Source: Deroplatys truncata (lineage: Eukaryota > Arthropoda > Insecta > Mantodea > Mantidae). Taken from it: a stretch of 64,000 bases of DNA. The DNA is taken from contig CM060978.1 of NCBI GenBank assembly GCA_030765065.1, positions 54,154,421 to 54,218,420 of the forward strand. The letters run 5' to 3'. Below are positions 11,542-23,344 of the stretch, in pieces. The notes under the pieces are model-generated. The model made no database searches, was not told the DNA's origin, and saw only the letters and a program-made list of their open reading frames with translations. The position numbers and the translations under genes are program-made. Each line of letters starts with the position of its first letter. Positions within the stretch are counted from its first letter, which is position 1.

Positions 11542-12234
11542 TGTGAACAGCATAACTCAAAAACGAACAGTTGGATAAACATCAAACTTAGTATTTAGGT
11601 TCAGTATCTTCCAGAGATACGACACGAAGGTTTTCAAGAAAATCCCCCCACCCCAGACTACCCTTAACATAGAACATTTTTCGAAAATTTTAATTTTCTC
11701 AAAAATGGCTGTAACGATTTTGATGAAAATATCATATGTTTAAGATAATGGCATGAGAAATGAAATGTATATCTCGAATTTTCTGGGAATGTCTCCAAAA
11801 GTATTCTTCATTGTGAATGACTTTTCCATAACTGGTAAACCATAAGATATAGACAAAATTTTACTACACAAAAAATGTAGATCGCGTTGAAATACACAAT
11901 TTATGTCATATACATTGTTTTTGTTGAGTGAACCGTTTTGAGATATTGCTTGTTATTCCCTTAAATTTTCCAATACTTATACTTTTTCTCAAATTAGTTA
12001 TTCATTTTTTTATGTCCTGGACATGCAAAGAGAATGGAAAGCGCCACATAGCAACCAGTGTTAAAATATTTGACTATCGCTTAAAACCTACCATATTCCC
12101 CTTGCATCTACAAGAAAATTACCAATAAGATTGACATCTCGATATCTCGATTAACATGAAGATATGGAGAATAGGCATTTGTAAAAACAGTTTGTATAAG
12201 GGTAGAGAAAGTCATGTGAGTGTAACACATCAGA
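11340..12234 (-). mobile_element. A-element, near-complete copy with long CA tract
   Basis: Minus-strand copy, TTACTTTCTCTAC at 11340 to GTGTAACACATCAGA at 12234. It contains a ~60-bp (TG)n tract (about 11477-11540), which generates the spurious His-Thr and Cys-Val frames here. Positions 11308-11338 look like the left terminus of a second A-element in the same orientation (AACACATCAGATTTT), so on the minus strand two elements abut head to tail. Confidence 0.87.
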
Positions 12235-12239
12235 ATTTT

Positions 12240-12506
12240 TTTTATTAAAATCATTAGAAGTAATTTTGAGAAAGGGGAGATTTAGTCTATGGGAATTCTG
12301 TTGCATGCTTAGGAAATGCTGAGCTTATAAGTTTAGTATTTATCCAACTTTTCATATACATTATGTAGGTTTTTCTATAAAAATAAAAGCTTTCTAATTT
12401 AGAAGACCTCAAAATAGGCATTTCTAGCAAAGTTTCAGTATCAAATTTTTGGATGAAATACACTTCCTCTATCTACCAAGCATACCCAAGTGGAAGAGAG
12501 AATAAA
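12240..12506 (+). mobile_element. A-element fragment
   Basis: Degraded right-hand part: TTAAAATCATTAGAAG, then ATTTCTAGCAAAGTTTCAGT and a TGGAAGAGAGAATAAAA end. It lies back to back with the preceding minus-strand copy. Confidence 0.55.
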
Positions 12507-12880
12507 ACGTTCAAAGTTAAGCTAAGGTACTTACTCAAACTCTAGCAAATATAGATGTGCTGGTTACTTCTAAGGTCGCTGCAGGTAGAACTGGCATGGT
12601 CAACACGGTGCACTCCTCAGTCTCTCGGTACTAGTGTTGAACACCTCTCATCAGGCAGTTTCCCTAGTGAAGCCTCTTCAAAACCTTTGGTACTGAAGAT
12701 TTAACTGGAAACTTCAAATTAGTAGTCTGGCCACTACACAAGATATGAGTGTACTAATGTAGGGATTTTGGGAGTTTATTACAGGGCAACATTGAACATT
12801 TTTAGACAAGAATTAGTTTTAAAAATTTTAAATGATTCTGTTGTTTTTCAAAAATTCGCCTTTAACATCAGTATGTTCTT
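12507..12880. other. Unassigned DNA
   Basis: No recognisable coding or repeat content. Confidence 0.45.
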
Positions 12881-12884
12881 ACAT

Positions 12885-13450
12885 TCAATGAAATCAGTCC
12901 TTAAAGCAATGATGCACTTCAGATACCAGGTTCTTATAATGTTCCACTGCTTCATCTGATGTCGAAAAACTAATTCCACACATTTTATCTTTAATTTTTG
13001 GAAACAAAACGAAATAGGTCAGGGCTGTATGGTGGAGGGTCCATGTGCTGACCTTTAGGGAATCCAGATAATTAGCTGTTAGTTTTGCTCTACGCAACAA
13101 TGCATTGTCATGATGCAACATTATTTTTCCTTTTGGGCATTTTTCACAAACTTTTTCAAAAATTTGTGGTAAACAGACATTTTTGTACTAATCGACAGTA
13201 TCAGTACATCTAGCTTCTAATGCTATAGTAGCAATATAGCCAGTTTTAGAAGGAAAAAAAAAAAAAAAGCTAGCAACCATCTTCTTACCAGCACTGTGAA
13301 TTCGCCAGACTTTTATATGCTTAGGTTATGTTTGAAAGACTCCTTGAGCCAATTGACTTTTCTTTTCAAGATCATAACAATAAATCCAAGATTCATTACC
13401 AGTAATGATGTTCCAAACCAAATTTGAAGTGCCGTCTTGAAATGTTTCCG
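12885..13450 (-). pseudogene. Mariner transposase fragment (M2)
   Basis: The minus strand encodes NIITGNESWIYCYDLEKKSQ (13350-13420), then GKKMVAS, ICLP-like remnants, HHDNALLRRAKLTANYLDS and FVLFPKIKDKMCGISFS. This covers both first and second catalytic regions of a mariner (D,D34D). The first aspartate is replaced by asparagine (GNES for GDES) and the frame shifts at a 15-base A run near 13254. Non-functional. Confidence 0.82.
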
Positions 13451-13736
13451 GCTGTAAAAATTAAACATCAAGCTCTTTGAGAAATATATAGTAATCATAT
13501 ATGATTTATTATTTCTCTCATATGACAATCATATTATGAATGCTTCACATTCAAGAAGTTGTAATCATCCAATAATTTGCCTCTTATATGTTTAAACATA
13601 TCTTTATCATCTGCCATTTGCTTCTGACTGTGGGAGATTCAAAACAAAATGGCAGCTTTAGGATGTGGTCAAGCATGATGCATTTAACCATTTGTTTTTA
13701 AAATAAATGTGCTCCTTCCAGATGGTTTGCATTTTC

Positions 13737-13818
13737 TACTTTCTCTACCGCCTACTTATGGTAGGTAGAGGAAGTATTGAATTCCATCCAAATATTTGAT
13801 AAAGATTTCACCCAAAAT
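13737..13818 (-). mobile_element. A-element terminal fragment
   Basis: TACTTTCTCTACC followed by GTAGAGGAAGTATTGAATTC: the right terminus of an A-element on the minus strand, truncated after about 80 bp. Confidence 0.55.
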
Positions 13819-14220
13819 GCAAAGACTGGGAACCTCAACCATTCATTTGTTTCTGAATCAGACATTTAATAAAACTGCATTTAATGATTCATAGCATTTT
13901 ATAAGTCACTCATTCCATATTACAATAATTACAACAAATAGATAAACAATAAATCAGCATGATTCACACTAAAGGAACTAATCTAATGATTGCATTTTAA
14001 ATTGAAGGCATTAAAATAGTGTGTTAGGATTATATTTTAAAAACACAAGCATGATAACATGCCTTCTATTATGATTCCTACAGTTTATTTTAAGCTGAGT
14101 TAACAAAGTTTGTGTAGAATTGGAAAAGATTTCAGCACAGAGCGTACCCTGAGTATAAGAATAATGCTATAATTGTTGAAATAATAATTCAAGTGAATCC
14201 TATTTTACCTCCAACATATT
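13819..14220. other. Unassigned DNA
   Basis: AT-rich; nothing recognised. Confidence 0.45.
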
Positions 14221-14575
14221 TTGAAGGAGCCTAGAGCTGCTGATGGAGGCAAATTCTCATGCTCTAAACTACTACACATAGTGAACAGCTTTGGAAACAA
14301 ATTAACAATCAGTTTTCATTCTTTTAATATAAAAATCATCAGGGCTACCAACAAACTAGAATTTGGAATTTTCAGAAAACACATGCAATCATATAGTAAA
14401 ACAGTGGATACACCCAAAGTGACAAAAACACACATTTTTAAGTCTGATCCTCAGATCGACCCTGAAAGAATATATACAGAGAGTGAGTTACGAAAACCTA
14501 CCATCACAAGAATCTCTAAAATAAAAATAGGAATTAAAAGCAGACATCCAAAGGCATGAAGTTAAAAGAGAGGGA
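14221..14575 (+). pseudogene. Penelope-like reverse transcriptase fragment
   Basis: The 112-codon frame contains IKIIRATNKLEFGIFRKHMQ, which resembles the (F)LDI.I.R..N.L.FGIYRKPT block of Penelope-like element reverse transcriptases. The rest is degraded and the GIY-YIG domain does not follow directly. It may be the same degraded element as the fragment at 16987-17205. Confidence 0.55.
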
Positions 14576-14684
14576 GTAATTAAAGCAAATGATAAATGTA
14601 ATATGGTTGTTAAATATGATTTTCAACATAAACTTACTTAAATGGAAGCCCTGTATTATTTTTGACACAATTGGTAACATAAAA

Positions 14685-15514
14685 AATCTGATGTGTTACA
14701 CTCACATGACTTTCTCTACTCTTGTACAAACTATTTATACAAACACTTATTCTCCATATGCTTCATGTTAATCAAGATGTTAATCTTATTGCTAATTTTC
14801 TTGTAGGTGCAAGGGAAATATGGTAAGCTTTAAGCGATAGTCAAATATTTTAAGAGCTGTTTGCTATGTGGAGTATTCCATTCTCTTCGCATGTCCAGGA
14901 CATAAAAAAATGAATAACGAATTCCCATTTGAGAAAAAGTATTGAAAAATTTAAGGGAATAACAAGCAATATCTCAAAAATGGTTCACTCAACAAAAAAA
15001 ATGTATGAGACATAAATTGTGTATTTTAACGCGATTTACATTTTTTGTGCAGTAAAATTTTGTCCATCTCTTATGGTTTATCAGTTATGCAAAAGTCATT
15101 CACAATGAAGAATACTTCTGGAGACATTCCCAGAAAACTCAAGATATACATTTCATTTGTCATGAAAATATCTTAAATATATGATATTTTAATCAAAATC
15201 GTTAGAGCCATTTTTGAGAAAATTAAAATTTTCGAAAAATGTTCCATGTAAAGGGTAATCTGGGGTGGGGGATTTTCTTGAAAACCTTTGTGTCGCATCT
15301 CTGGAAGATACTGAACCTAAATACCAAGTTTGGCGTTTATCCGACTTCGTTTCTGAGTTATGCTGTTCACAGACACACACACGGACATGTTTCCAAAAAG
15401 GCTTTTTTTGGATTCAGGGGGCCTCAAAAGATATATTTCCGGTGTAATATTGGTATCGAATTTTGGATGGAATACAATACTTCCCCTACTTACTATATGT
15501 AGTAGAGAAAGTAA
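14685..15514 (+). mobile_element. A-element, near-complete copy
   Basis: From TCTGATGTGTTACACTCAC to GTAGAGAAAGTAA; 830 bp. The CA tract is short here (15372-15383). The frames at 15239, 15265 and 15360 are the usual overlapping non-coding frames. Confidence 0.88.
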
Positions 15515-15557
15515 AAATAACACTAAGAATGACATTTGCTATATTGCAATAGGCCAA

Positions 15558-15590
15558 TTATATCTTGAGAAGTTTACGCTCAAGATATAA
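15558..15590. repeat. Perfect short hairpin
   Basis: Arms TTATATCTTGAG and CTCAAGATATAA are exact reverse complements of 12 bases with a 9-base loop. No terminator or gene context; purely structural. Confidence 0.6.
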
Positions 15591-16980
15591 CAAAATACAC
15601 ACCATTCTGAAGTTCAACATAATTTTGAGTCAAGGGCAAACTTCACGAAGGTGATTGACAAAATAAAATTATACACAAGCTGTTCTTAATGTTACTGTGT
15701 TGTCAATTGAGCTGGAAATAACAGAGTTTTCATTACCAAACATAAAAAGGAAAATATGAACATTTTACTCTTTCATTGCATCTCAAGAATCAACTGCACA
15801 CTACAATTTCTCTGGATGCAATTAACGCATTGTGATGCAAGAAATATAAATTTTATTTTCCATGCTGTCAATTGCATCGAAAGTAATATGGGGTTTCTAT
15901 TTATAAAAGCAAAAAATATAAGTTTATAATGAAAATCATATAAGCTTACTTTTTTAATTATCTATATTATTTACTTTAATAGGCCCCCATTCCTTCACAC
16001 CTGTGAAAATTATTCTGCAATTACTATTTTTGTTGCAAAAATATTTGTGGTGGTAGTTTTAGTTGACTCAGCCAGTATACATACTGAGATACAATACTAA
16101 AAGACCTAATTTCTACAAAATTTCAACCTATTTAACTTAAATGTTTATTATCCTTTTTTTTAGTGAGATAATATGTTAATTTTCATGGTCCTATATTTTG
16201 AAGAAAATAATTTTAAAATAATGAAAATCCAGTTTCCTGTGAAAAGCCCCTAGAACAAAAATTTGGAATGTTTAAAGTTTTACATCTTTTATATAATTCT
16301 TTGAATGCAGTTCTTTATTATCAAAGATTAAATTGTGCTTACCAATGGCTGGTCCTGGAAAAAAAAATAATTAAAAAAATTACATTATTAAAACCCCAAA
16401 TCCAAATCAAACTATATTTGATTTTAAGAAAAGGTTCTTTATATATCATCAGCCTTCAAAGAACATGTACTAAATATTGAAGAAACTGAACAAAAACTAC
16501 ATTTTGAGGAGCATTCAAAGTGACAAAAATGTAAGAAAACAAGATTACAAGAAAATAAATTTTTTAAACTCCCACATGCTGTTTGCAGACATTGTAAATA
16601 GCTATTTAAGTAGTGCATTTAGGCAGTGAAATGTCCAGAAAGATGAAATAGTAGAATAAGATCCTGATTCTATAATCTTTGAGGATTTTTCCATGAAAAG
16701 ACATAGCCTTAATGCTTTCCAAAAACAACTAGTCTTTAAAATCCATAATCGAAAAGTAATAGGAAGTAAGTTAAATCACCTGTGATTTTACTTAAAAACA
16801 TTACAAGGATTAGCTTTCATTCCTGAGTATGATATAAATTTGAAAATAATAATTAAAAAAAAACTTATAAAATAGAACATAAATTTAGTATCCACCAACA
16901 AACATAGCCTAAATATCAAATTGAAAATGAATACCAAAGAAAAAATTCCAATAACAAAATGCCAGACATTTTGAAATTGG
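15591..16980. other. Unassigned AT-rich intergenic DNA
   Basis: No coding or repeat family recognised. The open frame at 16268-16480 lacks any motif. Confidence 0.5.
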
Positions 16981-16986
16981 GTGTAA

Positions 16987-17205
16987 GGTTATGTGGGAAA
17001 AACAAGTAGGAATATTTACGAGAGGCTCAAAGAAGATACTACTTAGGAGTATAAAATACAAGTAAATACAAATATCTACTGGACATTTCGTTTCTGGACA
17101 TAAAATCACAACATCCATAAAGAGGTAAAATTAATAAACACAAGCTAGAAGCCAAAAGAATTGACAACACAGGAAAATTCCTTATAAAGAAGAACACAAA
17201 TCATC
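16987..17205 (+). pseudogene. Penelope-like GIY-YIG remnant
   Basis: GYVGKTSRNIYERLKED is readable at 16987-17037, resembling the second half of a GIY-YIG endonuclease domain (YVG.TSRN...RL.EH). Stops follow. Downstream the sequence is compatible with a degraded C-terminus (KLEAKRIDNTGKF in one frame). Weak but motif-based. Confidence 0.4.
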
Positions 17206-17244
17206 CATTAAATTTTAAGCAGCAAACAGGAACAGTCAAGTGCA

Positions 17245-17470
17245 TACACACTAGTCTGATTAAAGGTCAGATCTAGGTGAGCGGTGAAAGGGGAAGAGTA
17301 GGGAAACATTTCACCTGAGTGCTGGAAGGCATGCTTCGCAATGACAGTATACAACAGCCCTGGATGAGTCTGTCTCATATTGGTTTGGCACTCAAACATT
17401 AACCTATGAACAAATGTCTGTTTCAAGCTCAGGAGTAAAGAAAAAGGGTGGAGTGCCAGCACCAGGTAAG
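17245..17470 (+). repeat. Dispersed repeat D, copy 1
   Basis: Similar over about 200 bp to 62285-62485 on the same strand. Shared blocks are GTGAAAGGGG, TTNCCTGAGTG/ATGGCTG, GTCTCATATTGGTTTG and CTCAGGAGYAA. Class unknown. Confidence 0.55.
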
Positions 17471-18845
17471 AGGTGGGAACTGGGCATAGCAGAAGCGGTT
17501 TATTATTTCATTACCAACCTAAACCACTGCACACTGACTCCTTGCTAAGCACTCGACTGTAAATTGAAGCAGGAATCATATCATAACTCTCAGCAAGATG
17601 GAAGCAACATGCCTTTGAAACATGTTCGAGGTAAGTACTGAAAAATAGTGAGGTTTTCTAGTGAGCAATTCACTTGAATTATCATTGCAACTATCAGCGC
17701 ACTTCATTGTGTCTTCCCCAAAAACTTATTGGATTATAATGCTGAATGTTTATTTAAATGTTTAATGAAACAACATTTTGCAGAAATGAAAATGATATTA
17801 TGAGAATCTCTTATCTACAGTGAAAATTAAAATGTATGTACTCTACTTATCTACATTCATCAGAAGTGGAATATATGACAAATTATCATTTTAAAACATA
17901 TAAATCTAACAACAGTTTGATTAAAAATAATATAACATTTGTGTCCATTTCTTAAAAAAAACAAAAAAACACACATTTTCACTTGTCTGTATTTTTACTT
18001 AGCACTAAACACAATACTTGATCACATTTGGTCCACTTAAATAATCCTACACTTTCACTTTTCTCTGTTTTGAGTAATACCATAGTATTCATTGACAAAG
18101 TAACAATGGATGTTACACTCCATTAACATAAGAAGATTTGTCAGTTTGATATCTTCCTCTTGCTTTGTTCACAGAATTTTTATACATATTTTGATTTCTT
18201 ACTTTTGAAGTACACTTCAACACTTTAATATCTATATAACATTTCATTGGCTGTATGCAGTAATGTAATCACTAATCACTGTTGCCAACACATGCTAATT
18301 CTTGGAAAACCTACAATTTTCCAAGCAAAATGCCCAGATTTTAATACATATCATATCTGAACTTCAAAATTAATCACCCTTTCAGCTAGCCACAGCAGAG
18401 GATTGCAGTGGTGTTACCAAAGAATATATATATACAATGTAAATATGCAATTATTGCTGCTTTAATTTTGTAAATTAGAACTACAGTCTTCTACATAAAA
18501 CTATAACCTAATAGAGGGTATCAGTTTTCTTTTTAATTAGCTATGATGGTCTAAGTTTCAAAACATGAATATTATTATTAAGTTATTTATTACAGCTACT
18601 GCAATGAAAAAAAAAACCTGTTAGTTTAAAAGTCACTCAAGTTCTAACTTGGCTGGAAAACAACTAAATTGACAATTCTGATTGTTATCAATTATTTGAA
18701 TAAACAATTGAAGAAGTCAACTAATTAACTTCTTCTTGAGGTTGGTTTGAGCCAGTATGACATTAACTCTTTTGGTCCATAATCAGTTCCTCAAAGTTCA
18801 CAACTTATAACATGCCTCTAAAAATGGTTATTATCTGTTCTCGGG
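17471..18845. other. Unassigned AT-rich DNA
   Basis: No gene or shared repeat recognised. Confidence 0.5.
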
Positions 18846-18849
18846 TTTG

Positions 18850-18960
18850 TAGCTTGATTGGCTAAGTGTTGAACTCAATGGCCAGGCTTTCTATGTTGGA
18901 GATTAGCTAGATTTGAATCCTAGCTACAAATGTGGCAAGGGATGGGGTGAGTCCATATAA
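18850..18960 (+). mobile_element. tRNA-like SINE head (possible)
   Basis: GTAGCTTGATTGGCTAAGTG resembles a polymerase III A box, and AGATTTGAATCCTAG about 60 bp downstream resembles a B box. The gap is longer than in a tRNA, so this is a tRNA-derived SINE head at best. Confidence 0.4.
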
Positions 18961-19072
18961 AATAAATGGTGATTGACATGAAGTGCTAAAGAGAACATGG
19001 GTAGATATACTTGAGCGTTAAGAGATTTCCATCTGCAAACTAAGGACCAACAGAATTTTTATTAAAATTTTA

Positions 19073-19200
19073 CTTTCTCTACCACCTAGGTACTTATAAT
19101 ATGTAGATGAAGTATTGTGTTTCATAGGAGTACCTGGTATTGATATTTCAGCAATACATGTATAAGAGGTCCTCTTAACACCCTCCAAAAAAGCGTGTGC
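19073..19200 (-). mobile_element. A-element terminal fragment
   Basis: ACTTTCTCTACCACC, a degraded GTAGATGAAGTATTG, and ATACATGTATAAGAGG match the right end of the A-element on the minus strand. A second A-like patch (GGTAAACCATAAGAGATA) lies at 19680-19735. Confidence 0.5.
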
Positions 19201-19489
19201 TTGTGCATGTGCAGCTTAACTTCATTATTCTTTTATTTTCTCAAAGTTGGCTAAATATTTTTTATAAAAGTACAATACCATAAATCAGAGCAACTTAAGA
19301 ATGGGTAGTGAAAGTTTGAGACAATGCTAATTTTCAGCTTTTGTCAGGAAATCTAAAAGTTGAAAATGATGCATTGTCCCAAAGTTACCCTGATTTGCGA
19401 TACCTATCTTAAAAGATATTTGTTGATTAATAAAATGGATATATTGAGCTCTTTTAATATATATTGTAGGTTCTCATTTAAAAATTTTA

Positions 19490-19640
19490 AATTGACCCTA
19501 AAATGACTATCATAATGTCCTCAAAACGAAACATGACTTATGGCATTTACTTTCCCCCAAAATATCAAGCAACTTTCATTAGACATTTCTTTTTACAATG
19601 CTCAATTTTGGAGATATTGTACAGTCTCTATATATCAATT
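19490..19640 (+). repeat. Dispersed repeat E, copy 2
   Basis: Matches 8395-8540: TTGACCCTAAAATGAC, ATGGCATTTACTTTC and TTTTGGAGATATTGTACAGT occur in the same order. Confidence 0.65.
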
Positions 19641-19760
19641 CTTTTCATTCTGATTGAATTTTTAATAACTTTGTATAGCTGGTAAACCATAAGAGATATT
19701 ACTACAAGAAGAAATGTAGATGCCATTAACTACTACATAGTTTATGCCATTTTCTGTAGC

Positions 19761-20620
19761 ATTAGCCATTTCCAAATATTTATAATTACATGTTTAAGCC
19801 TTCTCAGGTTAAGCATTTTAAAGCTTCTTATATGATGATTCTTTTCCCTACAAGGATTCATTATATTTATGTAACAATTGTATCTCTTTTCCATATTCAT
19901 TTAAGGGAAAAAGAAGAATCACTGTTATGACTTACTTTACTTTTTACTATAATAGATATTTGGAATTGGTAGAAAAAACTGTATGCGAGTTGAGGTTTGA
20001 CTTTTAATAATCTTTTGTCAAAATAGTTATTTTTATAGAACATAAAATTAATTTAACATAAAAGGCTCATAACTAGTAAAATGGTTCACTGAATAGGTTA
20101 GGACATGTGGCCAACATTTTAGATATTTTAGAATTAAATCCCTCACCTTAATTGTCATGCAAACTTTTTCATTCCTCATATTCTAATCTCCATCATGCAA
20201 AATCTCGACACTAATTGCCATGTGGATTAGATTAACATACACTTTGATTTTGTGATCAGTTATCCCTTGGGTTGCCATAGATAACCTTGTGCCAACAAAA
20301 CTCTTTCCTTAGCCAACAGCTGCACATCTTTATAGTTTTGTGTATTAAGTATGTACTGTTACCACTTTTTTTTCATACCTTTTAATAGGTAAATCACTTT
20401 TGTTTTTTTACACTGACAGCAAAGTGAAACTTGACAACACTGACACTGATGTTAACATAATGAGCACAGTGAAAGTAAACATCTTTTATATTGTTTCAGA
20501 AAAACAGCTCTGTAATATTCTTACTTTCTGTCTGCACATGATAGAACTAAAGAAATAATTACTTTAAAAATTATAGTAAGACAAAAGAATGAAAAAAATA
20601 AATAATTCCTTAGATAGACT
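19761..20620. other. Unassigned AT-rich DNA
   Basis: Nothing recognised. Confidence 0.5.
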
Positions 20621-20624
20621 AGAA

Positions 20625-20745
20625 TTGTAGCTCAGTGGATGTACATCAACAAAAATACACACAGCAATAACTTGTGATTAAAGTGTTTAGATAGTTTGAA
20701 TCCAGCATGGTTTGAATTCCAGTCATGGCTCAAATTTTCAAATCT
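20625..20745 (+). mobile_element. tRNA-like SINE head (possible)
   Basis: GTAGCTCAGTGGATGTAC is a good A-box match and GGTTTGAATTCCAGTC a good B-box match. They are about 70 bp apart, too far for a tRNA gene. A degraded tRNA-derived SINE is the simplest reading. Confidence 0.45.
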
Positions 20746-21695
20746 TACTGGTCCTTTACGACATCTAGACTAAAGGTAGGGAAAAATTAATCTTATGTCC
20801 AGTTATACAGTTCCAAAATAATAGTCCTCCAACTTGCACTAATGTGATAAGAGTATTTTTATAAACAGCTCCAAAAGTAATCCAATGGGGATTCTGCTTT
20901 ATAAGAATCCCTTAAAACTTTGTAGTAATACTTCTTTCTGTCTCACATACTGAATTCTATTTCATACCACAATAAACACACATTAAACGGTAGCAACAAA
21001 CACCACTTCCTAGGTCATACATATTCTAATCTATATTTTACGCTTCATAATGAACTAAAAACAAAAACTGTCATAAAAAGTGGGAATTATATCCCACAAT
21101 CATAGAATGCAAATAAGGTACACAGTTTATGCAAGGGAATTGACTTTACAATTCATGTCATTCATTACTGAATGTTTGCACGCATTTACTGCTGACTACT
21201 AGAGGTCATTAGTGGTAGAAGTAAATTTTAAATCTTCATATTGTGCATTTTGTTGCAGCCTGGTCTAACATAGCACTGTATACCAATTAGTGTGGTATAT
21301 TCAGTTTATAATCTTAAGTTATAATATAATGCTATAGAATTTATGAATTGTCATGTCTGAGATAAAAATCTTTAACACTTTGAATCTGCCCACAAAGCTG
21401 TAAGTTGGCAAGTATGAGCATGTATATGATTTGAGATATTGGAACCGTCCCTGCTTTAGTGTTTCCAAGTTCCAGTAGAGGGCTCTTAGACCAAGCTTAA
21501 TTACAAGACATAAAATGTATCACATGAAGGGTTCAATAATCAATATATGATTTTTCATCTTATTTATAAATGTATAACCACAACTGTTAGTTTACAACTC
21601 TTTCTTACTTCTCCATATATTAGTTAAATTATAAATACTGCACACAGGTCATCTGCCAGTACTCTTGGAACGGAATGAAGAATCATGACTTGATA
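20746..21695. other. Unassigned AT-rich DNA
   Basis: Nothing recognised. Confidence 0.5.
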
Positions 21696-21699
21696 CAAA

Positions 21700-22130
21700 A
21701 GAACCTGAGTCAACAGGAGCATAGTCCAGAACTGTATCCCGAAAAGTAATTGTTTTTACCAATGCACTCCATATGGTCTGTTACAACATTTGGAGCTGAA
21801 GTTAATGCAATTGAAATCTGCATTAGAGAGAAACTATAAAGGGGCTACAAAGGTGGTAACATTTGGATTTTCTCCGACAGTCAGATAGCACTTAAAGCAG
21901 CTTTAAACTATCACATAATATCCAAGTTAGTCTGGGACTGCCTGATAAACCTTATACAGCAGACAAAACACAAGGTTACTCGGATGGGTGCCTGGACATA
22001 AGGGAATCTTAGGCAATGAAAAAGCAGATACCCTAGCAAGGAAAGGATCTGCTCAATCATTTACTGGACCATAATCAGTTTTTGGGATTCCTTTAAACAC
22101 TGTTCAAAGCAGTGGATTAGGTATTCCCAC
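21700..22130 (+). pseudogene. LINE-N fragment: RNase H domain
   Basis: Frames in succession give WIFSDSQIALKAALNY, then GHKGILGNEKADTLARKGS. These are the SDS.(A/S)L.A and GNE.AD.LA.KG blocks of the RNase H domain found at the C-terminus of Jockey/I-group LINEs. Frameshifts and stops interrupt it. The same domain occurs at 39430-39610 and 53330-53490. Confidence 0.72.
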
Positions 22131-22224
22131 CAAAGGCAATGAGTTCAAACTGAAGGATGCAAGCACAGTAGCCAAAACCTTTTAATATACCTAATGTAAG
22201 AAATTTTTTATGTATTTCTTCCAT

Positions 22225-22500
22225 CCTCTGAGGTCTAGGGGTACCATGCTGGCCTCTAGTTCCCAAGACCACAGGTTCAAACCCAGCAGAAGGCAGTGGA
22301 TTTCTTTGTACGTAAAAATCCTTAGCATGGCATTCTTTAGAAGGGAAATAAAGGAGTGGTCCTGTGTCATAAATCTACAGCACATAAAAGAACCTCAAGC
22401 CTGATAAAGAAGCCTCTTAGCGAAATTTCCGGTCTTTCGCGCCCAATATAGAATGGGATGCTAAGGACCACAGCAGCTGAAGAGCATCCATAAATAAAAA
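22225..22500 (+). mobile_element. SINE-2, tRNA-derived SINE
   Basis: The head carries an A-box-like TCTAGGGGTACCATGCTGG and a B box GGTTCAAACCC at tRNA-like spacing. The body (GAACCTCAAGCCTGATA, GCCCAATATAGAATG) is shared with the reverse copy at 10078-10330. The two open frames here (22191 minus, 22210 plus) are chance frames in the SINE. Confidence 0.8.
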
Positions 22501-22869
22501 CTCAATGTATGTTATAATCAAGTTCATTAATAGTGTATGATAAACAAAAAGAAAATTTTGTCCAGTGTAACATAAGAAATTAGTCAACAATATTAATTAT
22601 AATCAACAATTTTATTGAGAATACTTTTCTCAGTGGTTACAGACTGTGCCATTTCCAAAATAAACTTTATAGCCTGGAGGTGGAGAACCTTCATAATCAC
22701 AGTTTTACCCCCATTTAATTTTATATGTATGTTAGGCATGTCTGCATTATGAGAAAACTGTGGCATTTTTGTGTTATCAAACTGTGGAACCAAAGATAGG
22801 GTAAAAAGGTTTAACATTTTTAATATAATTTAATAATTTTAATATATAAAAAGAAATTTTAGAAAGACT

Positions 22870-23340
22870 GAGGGAAATAAAACTAACAATCCATAGGATA
22901 GTAGCCAAGCCACTATGGTTGTAAAACATGGGTGCTTGGAGATTGTGAGAAGTCAAGACTGAAGACAGCACAAATGAGATTTTTTAAGATCTATGTTGGG
23001 AGTAACAAGAGCAGATCAGCTTAGGAATATGGATATAAGGGAACAATTGGGTGAACGATATGTGATAGAGGAAATTGTAGCAGGAACCTGGTACATCAGT
23101 GTAAATAATATTATAAAGTGTAAATACGTGATATGCTACACGTATGGAGGCTAGCTAACCATGAAGATGAAAGTCACATACATGATGCCAAACAGCACCA
23201 GCCAGAGACATCTCTGGGGTAGCATAAGTGCAGGATCTAGGCTGAACATGACCAGCATAGATGCTGGAGTGAGAGAGATAAAGATTGGAAAGAGGTAGCG
23301 AGAGGTTAGGACACAAATTAAAAGTCCAGATGCATCATAA
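22870..23340 (+). pseudogene. LINE remnant (reverse transcriptase C-terminal region)
   Basis: FLRSMLGVTRADQLRN followed by EQLGERYVIEEI is readable near 22980-23085, like the region after the reverse transcriptase domain in CR1/RTE-type LINEs (RFLR..GVTR.D..RN..IR..L). A further degraded part (RDKDWKEVARG-like) lies near 23270-23320. Confidence 0.5.
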
Positions 23341-23344
23341 GGAG

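Noticed and set aside
11162-11598. Open frames rich in His-Thr or Cys-Val repeats
   Set aside because: They are read-throughs of a (CA/TG)n tract inside an A-element and occur in several frames on both strands.
20625-20745. Functional tRNA gene
   Set aside because: A and B boxes are present but about 70 bp apart, and no acceptor-stem pairing is visible.
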